Source: JABDPF01 sp036351575 (lineage in GTDB: Bacteria > Pseudomonadota > Gammaproteobacteria > Xanthomonadales > SZUA-36). From it: a stretch of 16,895 nt of DNA. Positions within the stretch are counted from its first letter, which is position 1; every line of letters begins with the position of its first letter. Positions 8,547 through 13,958 of the stretch are shown here, piece by piece. Where the stretch lies: NCBI GenBank assembly GCA_036351575.1, contig JAZBPJ010000182.1, forward strand, positions 1 through 16,895, given 5' to 3'. The notes beneath the pieces are model-generated. The model was not told the origin of the DNA. It did not search any database and was given only the letters and a program-made list of their open reading frames with translations. The translations under genes and the position numbers were made by a program.

Positions 8547-8555
8547 AGTATACCA
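8547..8555 (-). promoter_or_regulatory. Possible extended -10 promoter upstream of ribF
   Basis: In the murJ-ribF gap the minus strand reads TGGTATACT, a TGn extended -10 followed by TATACT (5/6 to consensus), about 32 bases before the ribF ATG. No good -35 is present at 17 bases, which is tolerable for extended -10 promoters. It would let ribF-ileS-lspA-ispH be transcribed independently of murJ. This is pattern-based inference. Confidence 0.45.
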
Positions 8556-8596
8556 GCCCGCCGGCCAAAACCCGACCGATAAGAGCCCTGCGGGGG

Positions 8597-10156
8597 TCAG
8601 GCCGAACCTTTTGCGAAATGGCGGGGGCGCAGTCCCGCCGCGAAGAGCGCCAGTGCGTAAACCGCCACACCGGTAGCGATCACGATGACCATGTTCATCG
8701 CCCGGGACGCGGCGGCGGCCTGCGCCCAGCCGCTCACCGGGCCCTGCTGCCACAGCAGGATGGCCGTCATCGCGGCGCAGGCCAGCCCGACAGCAAAAAG
8801 CACGCGGCCCCAGCCCGGCTCCGGCCGGTAGGCGCCCTGCCGCCGGAGCATGCGGTAAAGCAGGCCGGCGTTTATGTAGGCGGCGACCGAACTGGCCAGC
8901 GCCAGCCCCATGTGCGGACCCGTGAAGCCGATGCCCAACAGCGAACCGACGAATGCCAGGTTGAGCACCATGTTGGAAACCATCGCTATGATCGCTATTT
9001 TCACCGGCGTCTTCGTGTCCTGGCGGGCGTAAAATCCCGGTGCAAGCACCTTGACCCCGATAAAGCCGGGCAGGCCGGCCGCGTATGCCGCCAGGCTCAG
9101 CGCCGCCATTTCGACGTCCGCCAGTTCAAAGGCCCCGTACTGGAACAGCGTGATCAGGATCGGCTTGCCCAGCACGGCCAGGCCCAGCGCGGCGGGAATC
9201 GTAACGAGCATCGCCAGGCGCAGAGCCCAGTCCAGCGTGTGCGAAAAAGCCTCGGGGTTGTTGCGCGCGAACTTCTGCGAGAGGTTCGGCAGGATCACGG
9301 TCGAGAGCGCGACACCGAATACGCCCAGCGGAAACTCCATCAGGCGGTCAGAGTAATACAACCAGGAGACACTGCCGCTGACCAGGAACGTCGCGATAAC
9401 GACGTCGAACAGCAGGTTGACCTGGGCGACCGAGGACCCGATCAAGGTCGGAATCATCAGCCGCATGACCTTGCGCACGCCCGAATGACGCCAGCCCCAG
9501 CGTGGCCGGGGCATGACACCCAGCCGCATCAGGGCCGGCACCTGAACGAACAACTGCATGAAACCGGCGGCCAGGACACCCCAGGCAAGCGCCATCACTG
9601 GAACCTCGAGGCGTGCGGAAAACAGGATGGCGGCGGTAATCAGCGAGATATTCAGGAGCGCAGGCGTCAGCGCCGGCACCAGGAACCGCTCGAAGGTATT
9701 GAGTATTCCCCCGGCCAGCGCCGTCAGTGAAATCAGCATCAGGTAGGGAAAAGTGATGCGCAGCATGTCGCCCGCCAGGCCAAACTCGGCGCGGCCCTCG
9801 AAATACCAGCCCGGTGCAAAAACCGCCACCAGGGCCGGGGCGGCGAGCACACCGATCGCCGTGATGATCAGCAGGATGGCCAGCAGCGTGCCGCTGACGT
9901 GGTCGATCAGGTCCCGCAGGGCGCGCCGGTCACCGCTGGCGCGCGCTTCGGAAAGAACCGGAACGAAGGCCAGGGAAAACGATCCCTCGGCGAACAGGCG
10001 GCGCATGAAATTGGGAATCTTGAAAGCCAGGAAGAAAGCGTCGGTCTCGCCGCTGGCTCCGAAATAGCGGGCGAAAACCATGTCCCGAACGAACCCGAGA
10101 ATGCGCGAAGCGATCGTCGCGGTGCCGACCAGGGCCGTCGATTTAAGCAGTTTCAA
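8597..10156 (-). CDS. murJ: Lipid II flippase MurJ (MviN), TTG start
   Basis: 519 residues, a typical MurJ length, with about 14 hydrophobic segments of the MOP exporter superfamily. MurJ flips lipid II across the inner membrane for peptidoglycan synthesis. The N-terminus MKLLKSTALVGTATIASRILGFVRD and the segment FFLAFKIPNFMRRLFAEGSFS are family hallmarks. Another such segment is PLGVFGVALSTVILPNLS. The first codon is TTG at 10156; no in-frame ATG or GTG giving a plausible N-terminus occurs before an upstream stop. GGGGAT lies a suitable distance upstream. It diverges from rpsT, as in Pseudomonas. The C-terminus is about 80 bases before ribF. Confidence 0.96.
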   Translation of the reverse strand: MKLLKSTALVGTATIASRILGFVRDMVFARYFGASGETDAFFLAFKIPNFMRRLFAEGSFSLAFVPVLSEARASGDRRALRDLIDHVSGTLLAILLIITAIGVLAAPALVAVFAPGWYFEGRAEFGLAGDMLRITFPYLMLISLTALAGGILNTFERFLVPALTPALLNISLITAAILFSARLEVPVMALAWGVLAAGFMQLFVQVPALMRLGVMPRPRWGWRHSGVRKVMRLMIPTLIGSSVAQVNLLFDVVIATFLVSGSVSWLYYSDRLMEFPLGVFGVALSTVILPNLSQKFARNNPEAFSHTLDWALRLAMLVTIPAALGLAVLGKPILITLFQYGAFELADVEMAALSLAAYAAGLPGFIGVKVLAPGFYARQDTKTPVKIAIIAMVSNMVLNLAFVGSLLGIGFTGPHMGLALASSVAAYINAGLLYRMLRRQGAYRPEPGWGRVLFAVGLACAAMTAILLWQQGPVSGWAQAAAASRAMNMVIVIATGVAVYALALFAAGLRPRHFAKGSA

Positions 10157-10209
10157 CGAAGTATCCCCGCGCCAAATGAAGCGGGATGAACAAACCGGCG
10201 GGACTTTTC

Positions 10210-10238
10210 TTGACTAAAACCACCAGAACTATCAGAAT
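10210..10238 (+). promoter_or_regulatory. Probable sigma-70 promoter of rpsT
   Basis: TTGACT (10210-10215, 5/6 to consensus) and CAGAAT (10233-10238, 4/6) are separated by exactly 17 bases. Transcription would start near 10245, leaving a leader of about 37 bases before the rpsT UUG. The site lies in the murJ-rpsT divergent gap. Confidence 0.55.
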
Positions 10239-10281
10239 AGGCGGCTGATTTTTGCTTATTGATTATTGTTGGAGACATACC

Positions 10282-10542
10282 TTGGCTAACAGTTTATCAG
10301 CTCGTAAACGAGCCCGTCAGGCAGAGCGCAACCGCCGCCAGAATGCCAGCAAGCGCTCGCACGTCAGGACAGTGATGAAGAACGTGGTGCGAGCCATCGA
10401 GGCCGGCGACAAGAAAGCTGCCGAAGCCGCGTTCAAAGCCGCTGTACCGGCGATCGACCGTTCCGTTTCGCAGGGCATCATGCATAAAAACACGGCTGCC
10501 CGCCAGAAATCACGCCTGAGCACGCACATCCGCGCCATGTAA
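10282..10542 (+). CDS. rpsT: 30S ribosomal protein S20 (TTG start)
   Basis: 86 residues when read from TTG at 10282, which gives the family N-terminus ANSLSARKRARQAERNRR. An upstream ATG at 10252 would add ten residues (LIDYCWRHTL) foreign to S20. TTGGAGA lies about seven bases upstream of the TTG as ribosome-binding site. S20 is a basic helical protein binding 16S rRNA; KRSHVRTVMKNVVRAIEAGDKKAA and the IMHKNTAARQKSRLS segment are characteristic. E. coli rpsT also uses UUG, and its weak start is known to be involved in autogenous control; the same could hold here by inference. Transcription ends at the terminator just downstream. Confidence 0.97.
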   Translation: MANSLSARKRARQAERNRRQNASKRSHVRTVMKNVVRAIEAGDKKAAEAAFKAAVPAIDRSVSQGIMHKNTAARQKSRLSTHIRAM

Positions 10543-10583
10543 GCGGATGCGTGCCGGCCATGCTGGCACAACGTTATGCAATA

Positions 10584-10608
10584 GCCCCGGCAAAGCCGGG
10601 GCTTTTTT
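10584..10608 (+). terminator. Rho-independent terminator of rpsT
   Basis: A perfect 8-bp stem GCCCCGGC/GCCGGGGC with an AAA loop is followed by six T. It sits 41 bases after the rpsT stop codon and is a canonical intrinsic terminator. Confidence 0.93.
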
Positions 10609-10638
10609 ATGTTCATCGGCGGAAGCGGAACGGCGTAA

Positions 10639-10708
10639 GATCCCGGATATTTGCTGCGCAAATTCCGGGATGACGATTCTGCTTGCTGCGCAAATTCCGG
10701 GATGACGA
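10639..10708. repeat. Palindromic repeat type A, one full and one half copy
   Basis: The full copy (10641-10670) has arms TCCCGGA-ATTTGC and GCAAAT-TCCGGGA around a TGC loop, with one bulged base. A half copy at 10683-10708 repeats the 26 bases of 10651-10676 exactly, 32 bases downstream. The same hairpin recurs at 10800-10829 and, inverted, at 12215-12244. The stretch between the rpsT terminator and obg contains these repeats and no credible gene. Confidence 0.85.
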
Positions 10709-10728
10709 CTTTCTTATCCACTACCGTC

Positions 10729-10760
10729 ACCCCGGAAAATGCGGAGCATTTATCCGGGGT
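10729..10760. repeat. Palindromic repeat, variant of type A
   Basis: An imperfect inverted repeat running from ACCCCGGA to TCCGGGGT with an inner AATGC/GCATT stem and a GGA loop. Compared with the neighbouring copies it has compensatory changes (ACCCC paired with GGGGT, and AATGC with GCATT), so pairing is kept while sequence drifts. Confidence 0.75.
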
Positions 10761-10799
10761 CTTCTTCCAGAGACAGGCTTTTTCCAGCGGTTAAGAAAA

Positions 10800-10829
10800 T
10801 CCCGGATATTTACTGCGCAAATTCCGGGA
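10800..10829. repeat. Palindromic repeat type A, third full copy
   Basis: It matches the copy at 10641-10670 except for one base (TTTACTGCG in place of TTTGCTGCG). The flanking GATGACGACTTTTTT also resembles the flank of the second copy, so the repeated unit is longer than the hairpin. Confidence 0.85.
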
Positions 10830-10853
10830 TGACGACTTTTTTACCTACTACCG

Positions 10854-11963
10854 TCATCCCGGGCTTGACCCGGGATCTCCTTCAGGCGGGTCACCTGCCG
10901 CGCCGCCTGTATAGCCCACTTCCTGCTCAGCCCGGGCTTGTGCTTTTTCTTCCTCGATTCGTTCCAGTTCGTCGGAAACGCGCTGCATCAGCTCGTCCGT
11001 TCCGCTCTTCGTCACCGACGAGATCAGCGCCCAGGGCGCATCCCACTGGAGCTCAAAAACGACCCCCTCTGCTTTTTCGCGTGCCTCGTCCGCCGGCATC
11101 AGGTCGGACTTCGTAAAAACCAGCCAGCGGGGTTTTTCCATCAGTCCGGAGCCGAACTTCTCCATTTCCTTCTCGAGCTGACGGACCTGGGAGACCGGGT
11201 CCACGTCGATGGCGAGCGGCGCCAGGTCAACCAGGTGCAGCAGCAGGCGCGTGCGCTGCAGGTGCTTGAGAAACTGGATGCCCAGCCCGGTTCCCTCGGC
11301 AGCGCCTTCGATCAGGCCGGGGATATCGGCGATCACGAAGCTGCGCTCCACGTCGATCCGCACCACGCCGAGGTTCGGGTAAAGCGTGGTGAAGGGGTAA
11401 TCGGCCACTTTGGGCCGCGCGGCTGAAACGGCGGTAATCAGGGTCGACTTTCCAGCGTTGGGAAAACCCAGCAGGCCCACGTCGGCCAGCACCTTGAGCT
11501 CCAGTTGCAGCTGCCGGGCCTCGCCCGCTTCGCCCGGCACGGTGCGTCGCGGTGCACGGTTGGTCGAACTCTTGAAATGCACGTTGCCGAGGCCGCCCTT
11601 GCCGCCACGCGCCACCAGCATGCGCTCGCCCTGCTGCGTCACCTCGCCGAGCAGTTCACCGGTTTCCTCGTCCGTTACGATGGTGCCGAGCGGTACGCGC
11701 ACGACGATGTCTTCACCGCTCTTGCCGGTCATGTTGCGGCCCGAACCGCCCTGCCCGTTCGGTGCCTTGTATTTCCTCAGGTGGCGGAAGTCGACCAGCG
11801 TGTTCAGGCCGGAATCGCCTTCCAGGAACACGCTGCCGCCACGCCCGCCGTCCCCGCCGTCCGGGCCGCCGAAGGGAATGTATTTTTCGCGCCGAAAAGA
11901 CGCGGAGCCGTTGCCGCCGTTGCCGGCGGTGACGGTGATACTGGCTTCGTCGACGAATTTCAT
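10854..11963 (-). CDS. obg: Obg/CgtA ribosome-associated GTPase
   Basis: 369 residues. Obg is an essential GTPase that binds the 50S subunit and acts in late ribosome assembly and the stringent response. The glycine-rich Obg domain covers residues 1-158 (MKFVDEASITVTAGNGGNGS, FGGPDGGDGGRGG). The G domain follows with G1 GFPNAGKST (166-174), FTTLYPNLG, G3 DIPGLIEG (213-220), G4 FTKSDLM and a G5-like ISSVTKSG. The C-terminus is short, and the final residues DPGSSPG plus the stop codon are encoded by a palindromic repeat (10856-10876), so the end of the protein has been rewritten by the repeat. In many proteobacteria obg follows rplU-rpmA; here repeats and hppD lie upstream instead. The upstream RBS is weak. 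Confidence 0.97.
   Translation of the reverse strand: MKFVDEASITVTAGNGGNGSASFRREKYIPFGGPDGGDGGRGGSVFLEGDSGLNTLVDFRHLRKYKAPNGQGGSGRNMTGKSGEDIVVRVPLGTIVTDEETGELLGEVTQQGERMLVARGGKGGLGNVHFKSSTNRAPRRTVPGEAGEARQLQLELKVLADVGLLGFPNAGKSTLITAVSAARPKVADYPFTTLYPNLGVVRIDVERSFVIADIPGLIEGAAEGTGLGIQFLKHLQRTRLLLHLVDLAPLAIDVDPVSQVRQLEKEMEKFGSGLMEKPRWLVFTKSDLMPADEAREKAEGVVFELQWDAPWALISSVTKSGTDELMQRVSDELERIEEEKAQARAEQEVGYTGGAAGDPPEGDPGSSPG
10856..10876. repeat. Palindromic repeat type B overlapping the obg stop codon
   Basis: A perfect inverted repeat: ATCCCGGG, loop CTTGA, CCCGGGAT. It is the same design as the copies at 12027-12047 and 12138-12158 (ATTCCGGG/CCCGGAAT with loop TCAAG), with compensating base changes in the stem. 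It encodes the last residues of Obg and overlaps the first base of its stop codon on the plus strand; the RNA hairpin might also serve as an mRNA 3'-end structure. Confidence 0.85.
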
Positions 11964-12026
11964 GGGCCTATTCTACCGCCTGGATGAAAACATGGGGTCA
12001 GAGTAGCTCGGCTACTCGGCAGGAAG

Positions 12027-12047
12027 ATTCCGGGTCAAGCCCGGAAT
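12027..12047. repeat. Palindromic repeat type B in duplicated unit 1
   Basis: ATTCCGGG, loop TCAAG, CCCGGAAT: a perfect 8-bp stem. An identical copy lies at 12138-12158 in the second duplicated unit. Confidence 0.85.
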
Positions 12048-12088
12048 GACGGTTTCTTTACTATCCCGTCATACCGGGATGAAAACAT

Positions 12089-12119
12089 GGGGTCAGAGTA
12101 GCTGAGCTACTCTGACCCC
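12089..12119. repeat. 31-bp near-perfect palindrome (REP-like)
   Basis: Arms GGGGTCAGAGTAGCT and its exact complement AGCTACTCTGACCCC flank a single central G. Outer GAAAA (12081-12085) and TTTTC (12124-12128) extend the symmetry imperfectly. GGGGTCAGAGT...ACTCTGACCCC inverted repeats resemble REP-type elements of proteobacteria that are mobilised by REP-associated tyrosine transposases; that link comes from memory of the motif, and no transposase gene is in the window. Confidence 0.8.
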
Positions 12120-12137
12120 GGTCTTTTCGGCAGGAAG

Positions 12138-12158
12138 ATTCCGGGTCAAGCCCGGAAT
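12138..12158. repeat. Palindromic repeat type B in duplicated unit 2
   Basis: Identical to the copy at 12027-12047 (8-bp stem, TCAAG loop). It is followed by the same GACGGTTTCTTTA flank, which shows that the two arose by segment duplication. Confidence 0.85.
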
Positions 12159-12180
12159 GACGGTTTCTTTACCATCCCGT

Positions 12181-12244
12181 CATCCCGGAATTTGCGCAGC
12201 AAACGGAGTCGTCATCCCGGAATTTGCGCAGCAAATATCCGGGA
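12181..12244. repeat. Palindromic repeat type A, inverted: one truncated and one full copy
   Basis: The full hairpin at 12215-12244 is the reverse complement of the copies on the other side of obg. A truncated copy (12181-12203) precedes it and lacks the final arm, like the half copy at 10683. The full copy starts right at the hppD stop codon, so on the minus strand TGA runs directly into TCCCGGATATTTGC. Confidence 0.85.
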
Positions 12245-13318
12245 TCAACCCAAATCCACGCCGCGGCGCAGCTGGTCGCGCTCCATGGATTCGAACAAGG
12301 CCTGGAAGTTGCCTTCGCCAAAACCCTCATCCTTTTTGCGCTGGATGAACTCAAAGAACACGGGGCCGATCATGGTCTCCGAAAAAATCTGCAGCAGCAG
12401 CCGCGGGTCGCCCTCCTGCGTCGAACCATCGAGCAGGATGCCGCGCCTGCGCAGCTCCTCGACCGGCTCACCGTGCCCGGGCAGGCGCTCTTCCAGCATC
12501 TCGTAGTAGGTATCGGGCGGCGGTGTCATGAACGGCGCGCCCCGCTCCTTGAGCCGGTCCCAGCAGGCCGGCAAATCATCGCAGATCAGCGCGATGTGCT
12601 GGATGCCTTCACCGTTGTACTGCATCAGGAACTCCTCGATCTGGCCGGTGCCCTTCGAGGCTTCCTCGTTGAGCGGGATACGGATCTTGCCGTCCGGCGC
12701 CGTCATCGCCTTGGACAGCAGGCCGGTGTACTCGCCCTTGATGTCGAAGTAACGGATCTCGCGGAAGTTGAACAGCCGCTCGTAGAAATCGGCCCAGTAA
12801 CCCATGCGGCCGCGGTAGACATTGTGAGTCAGGTGGTCGATGTGCGTGAAACCGCAGCCCGCCGGACGGCGGTCGACACCCTCGATGAACTTGAAGTCGA
12901 TATCGTAAATACTTTCACCGTCCTTGTAGCGGTCGATCAGGTACAACGGCGCACCGCCGATGCCCTTGATCGCGGGCAGGCGCAACTCCATCGGGCCGGT
13001 CGGAATGTCGATCGGCTGCGCGCCTTTTTCCAGCGCCAGGGCATAGGCCTTCTGCGAATCCGCGACCCGGAAAGCCATGCCGCAGGCGCTCGGCCCGTGC
13101 TCCTCGGCGAAATAGGCCGCGTAACTTTTCGGTTCGTTGTTGATGATGAAATTGATGTCGCCCTGGCGGTACAGGCTGACGTCTTTTGAACGGTGACGGG
13201 CCACCAGCGTAAATCCCAGCGTTTCGAATACCGGTTCCAGCACACCCGGCTCGGGCGAAGCGAATTCGACGAATTCAAAGCCGTCGAGGCCCATGGGATT
13301 TTCAAAGATGTCGGTCAT
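12245..13318 (-). CDS. hppD: 4-hydroxyphenylpyruvate dioxygenase
   Basis: 357 residues from ATG 13318, chosen because TGGAG lies about eight bases upstream and MTDIFENPMGLDGFEFVEF is the normal bacterial N-terminus; an ATG seven codons further upstream lacks this RBS. The enzyme is a cytosolic non-heme Fe(II) dioxygenase that turns 4-hydroxyphenylpyruvate into homogentisate in tyrosine catabolism. The iron ligands are visible as His162 (IDHLTHNV), His241 (GIQHIAL) and Glu323 (FFEFIQRK), in two vicinal-oxygen-chelate halves. The C-terminal GFGEGNFQALFESMERDQ helix that gates the active site is present. The gene diverges from an Lrp-family regulator. The next pathway genes (hmgA, maiA, fah) are not in the window. 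Its stop codon abuts a palindromic repeat. Confidence 0.97.
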   Translation of the reverse strand: MTDIFENPMGLDGFEFVEFASPEPGVLEPVFETLGFTLVARHRSKDVSLYRQGDINFIINNEPKSYAAYFAEEHGPSACGMAFRVADSQKAYALALEKGAQPIDIPTGPMELRLPAIKGIGGAPLYLIDRYKDGESIYDIDFKFIEGVDRRPAGCGFTHIDHLTHNVYRGRMGYWADFYERLFNFREIRYFDIKGEYTGLLSKAMTAPDGKIRIPLNEEASKGTGQIEEFLMQYNGEGIQHIALICDDLPACWDRLKERGAPFMTPPPDTYYEMLEERLPGHGEPVEELRRRGILLDGSTQEGDPRLLLQIFSETMIGPVFFEFIQRKKDEGFGEGNFQALFESMERDQLRRGVDLG

Positions 13319-13343
13319 GTGTTTTCTCCAGTGTCTCATTTTG

Positions 13344-13373
13344 ATTATAGGAGCGCGTGCGCGCCCGCCGCAA
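13344..13373 (-). promoter_or_regulatory. Promoter of hppD with perfect -10
   Basis: On the minus strand a perfect TATAAT (13349-13344) lies 18 bases after TTGCGG (13373-13368, 3/6 to the -35 consensus). Transcription would begin near 13337, leaving a leader of about 19 bases with the RBS. The weak -35 with a strong -10 suggests that an activator helps. Confidence 0.6.
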
Positions 13374-13392
13374 TTCAGCGCAACTGATTATC

Positions 13393-13466
13393 ATTCAAAT
13401 AATTTGAATTTGTGTTTCATTAAACAGGAAATTAAGATATATTTTAAACATACGTTTCATATTAAC
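13393..13466. promoter_or_regulatory. Putative Lrp/AsnC operator region between hppD and its regulator
   Basis: A conspicuously AT-rich block in a GC-rich genome. It contains the perfect palindrome ATTCAAATAATTTGAAT (13393-13409), centred about 64 bases upstream of the predicted hppD start. It also holds two related elements, GTTTCATTAAAC (13414-13425) and GTTTCATATTAAC (13454-13466), spaced 40 bases apart, close to four helical turns. Lrp-family octamers typically bind such phased AT-rich sites. A TATATT at 13438-13443 may be the regulator's -10. The assignment to the adjacent regulator is inference. Confidence 0.5.
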
Positions 13467-13487
13467 AAATATATTGGAACATCTGTT

Positions 13488-13955
13488 ATGCGTGAATTGA
13501 GCCGCTCCGAGCGCCGCCTGCTCGACGCCATGCAGAAAGACACCACGCTGAGCCAGATCGACCTGGCCGAACTTTCTGGCAAATCAAGAACTTCCGTCTG
13601 GCGCTGGATACGCGAGATCGAGGAAGCGGGCGTGATCGAAAGCAAGGTCGCGCTGCTGAACCCAAAGGAGCTGGGCCTGAACATCCAGGTGCTGCTTTCC
13701 GTCACCATGGCCCGGCACTCGAAACAGACCCGCCGGGAATTCGAGGATCACGTGCAGACCCTTCCCGAAGTGATGGAGTGCTACTCGGTTTCAGGCGGGC
13801 GTGACTATGTTCTGCTGATCCTTTCCCGCGACATGGAAGCCTATAACGATTTCCTCAACAACCGGATTCTGGACCACCCGAGCGTGCACTCCGCCAGTTC
13901 CAGTTTTGCCCTGCGGCGCGTGAAATACACGACCGCGCTGCCACTGCAGGAATAA
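13488..13955 (+). CDS. Lrp/AsnC family transcriptional regulator
   Basis: 155 residues from ATG 13488. The open frame extends upstream into AT-rich intergenic DNA, but the family N-terminus starts at MRELSRSERRLLDAMQKD. Residues about 19-42 form the helix-turn-helix (LSQIDLAELSGKSRTSVWRWI). The C-terminal RAM/ligand-binding domain (about residues 60-145) contains PEVMECYSVSGGRDYVLLI, the usual Lrp-type effector fold. Members sense amino acids and oligomerise on DNA. It diverges from hppD and is followed after three bases by the lyase gene, whose RBS (AGGAA) overlaps its 3' end. A role as regulator of both aromatic amino acid genes is inferred from position; the effector could be tyrosine, phenylalanine or tryptophan. 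Confidence 0.9.
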   Translation: MRELSRSERRLLDAMQKDTTLSQIDLAELSGKSRTSVWRWIREIEEAGVIESKVALLNPKELGLNIQVLLSVTMARHSKQTRREFEDHVQTLPEVMECYSVSGGRDYVLLILSRDMEAYNDFLNNRILDHPSVHSASSSFALRRVKYTTALPLQE

Positions 13956-13958
13956 AAA

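Larger units (their letters stand above)
11983..12188. repeat. 95-bp tandem duplication upstream of obg
   Basis: Unit 1 is 11983-12077 and unit 2 is 12078-12188. Aligned, they differ at about four positions plus a 16-base block (12113-12128) present only in unit 2. Each unit starts GATGAAAACATGGGGTCAG, contains a type B hairpin and ends with a CCCGTCAT segment. Unit 1 lacks the right arm of the large palindrome. The 281-base gap between obg and hppD consists mostly of this duplication and contains no credible gene. Confidence 0.85.

Noticed and set aside
8516..8596. FMN riboswitch upstream of ribF
   Set aside because: The 81-base gap is too short and lacks the conserved RFN stems; ribF itself is not a usual target.
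8285..9730. 481-codon plus-strand open frame spanning ribF and murJ
   Set aside because: Antisense to two secure genes, composed of low-complexity His/Gln/Arg-rich sequence.
10252..10281. ATG at 10252 as the rpsT start
   Set aside because: It adds ten residues not found in S20 and lies upstream of the good RBS that serves the TTG at 10282.
10739..11116. Small plus-strand open frame between rpsT and obg
   Set aside because: It reads through the palindromic repeats and into antisense obg; the VIPGLTRD-like peptide is a typical false translation of such repeats.
12181..12244. Possible CRISPR-like repeats
   Set aside because: The repeats are palindromic and irregularly spaced, with no unique spacers of constant length and no cas genes.
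13385..13403. Possible Fur box (GATTATCATTCAAATAAT)
   Set aside because: Only a loose match to the NATWAT hexamer array, and the perfect palindrome next to it explains the AT-rich symmetry better.
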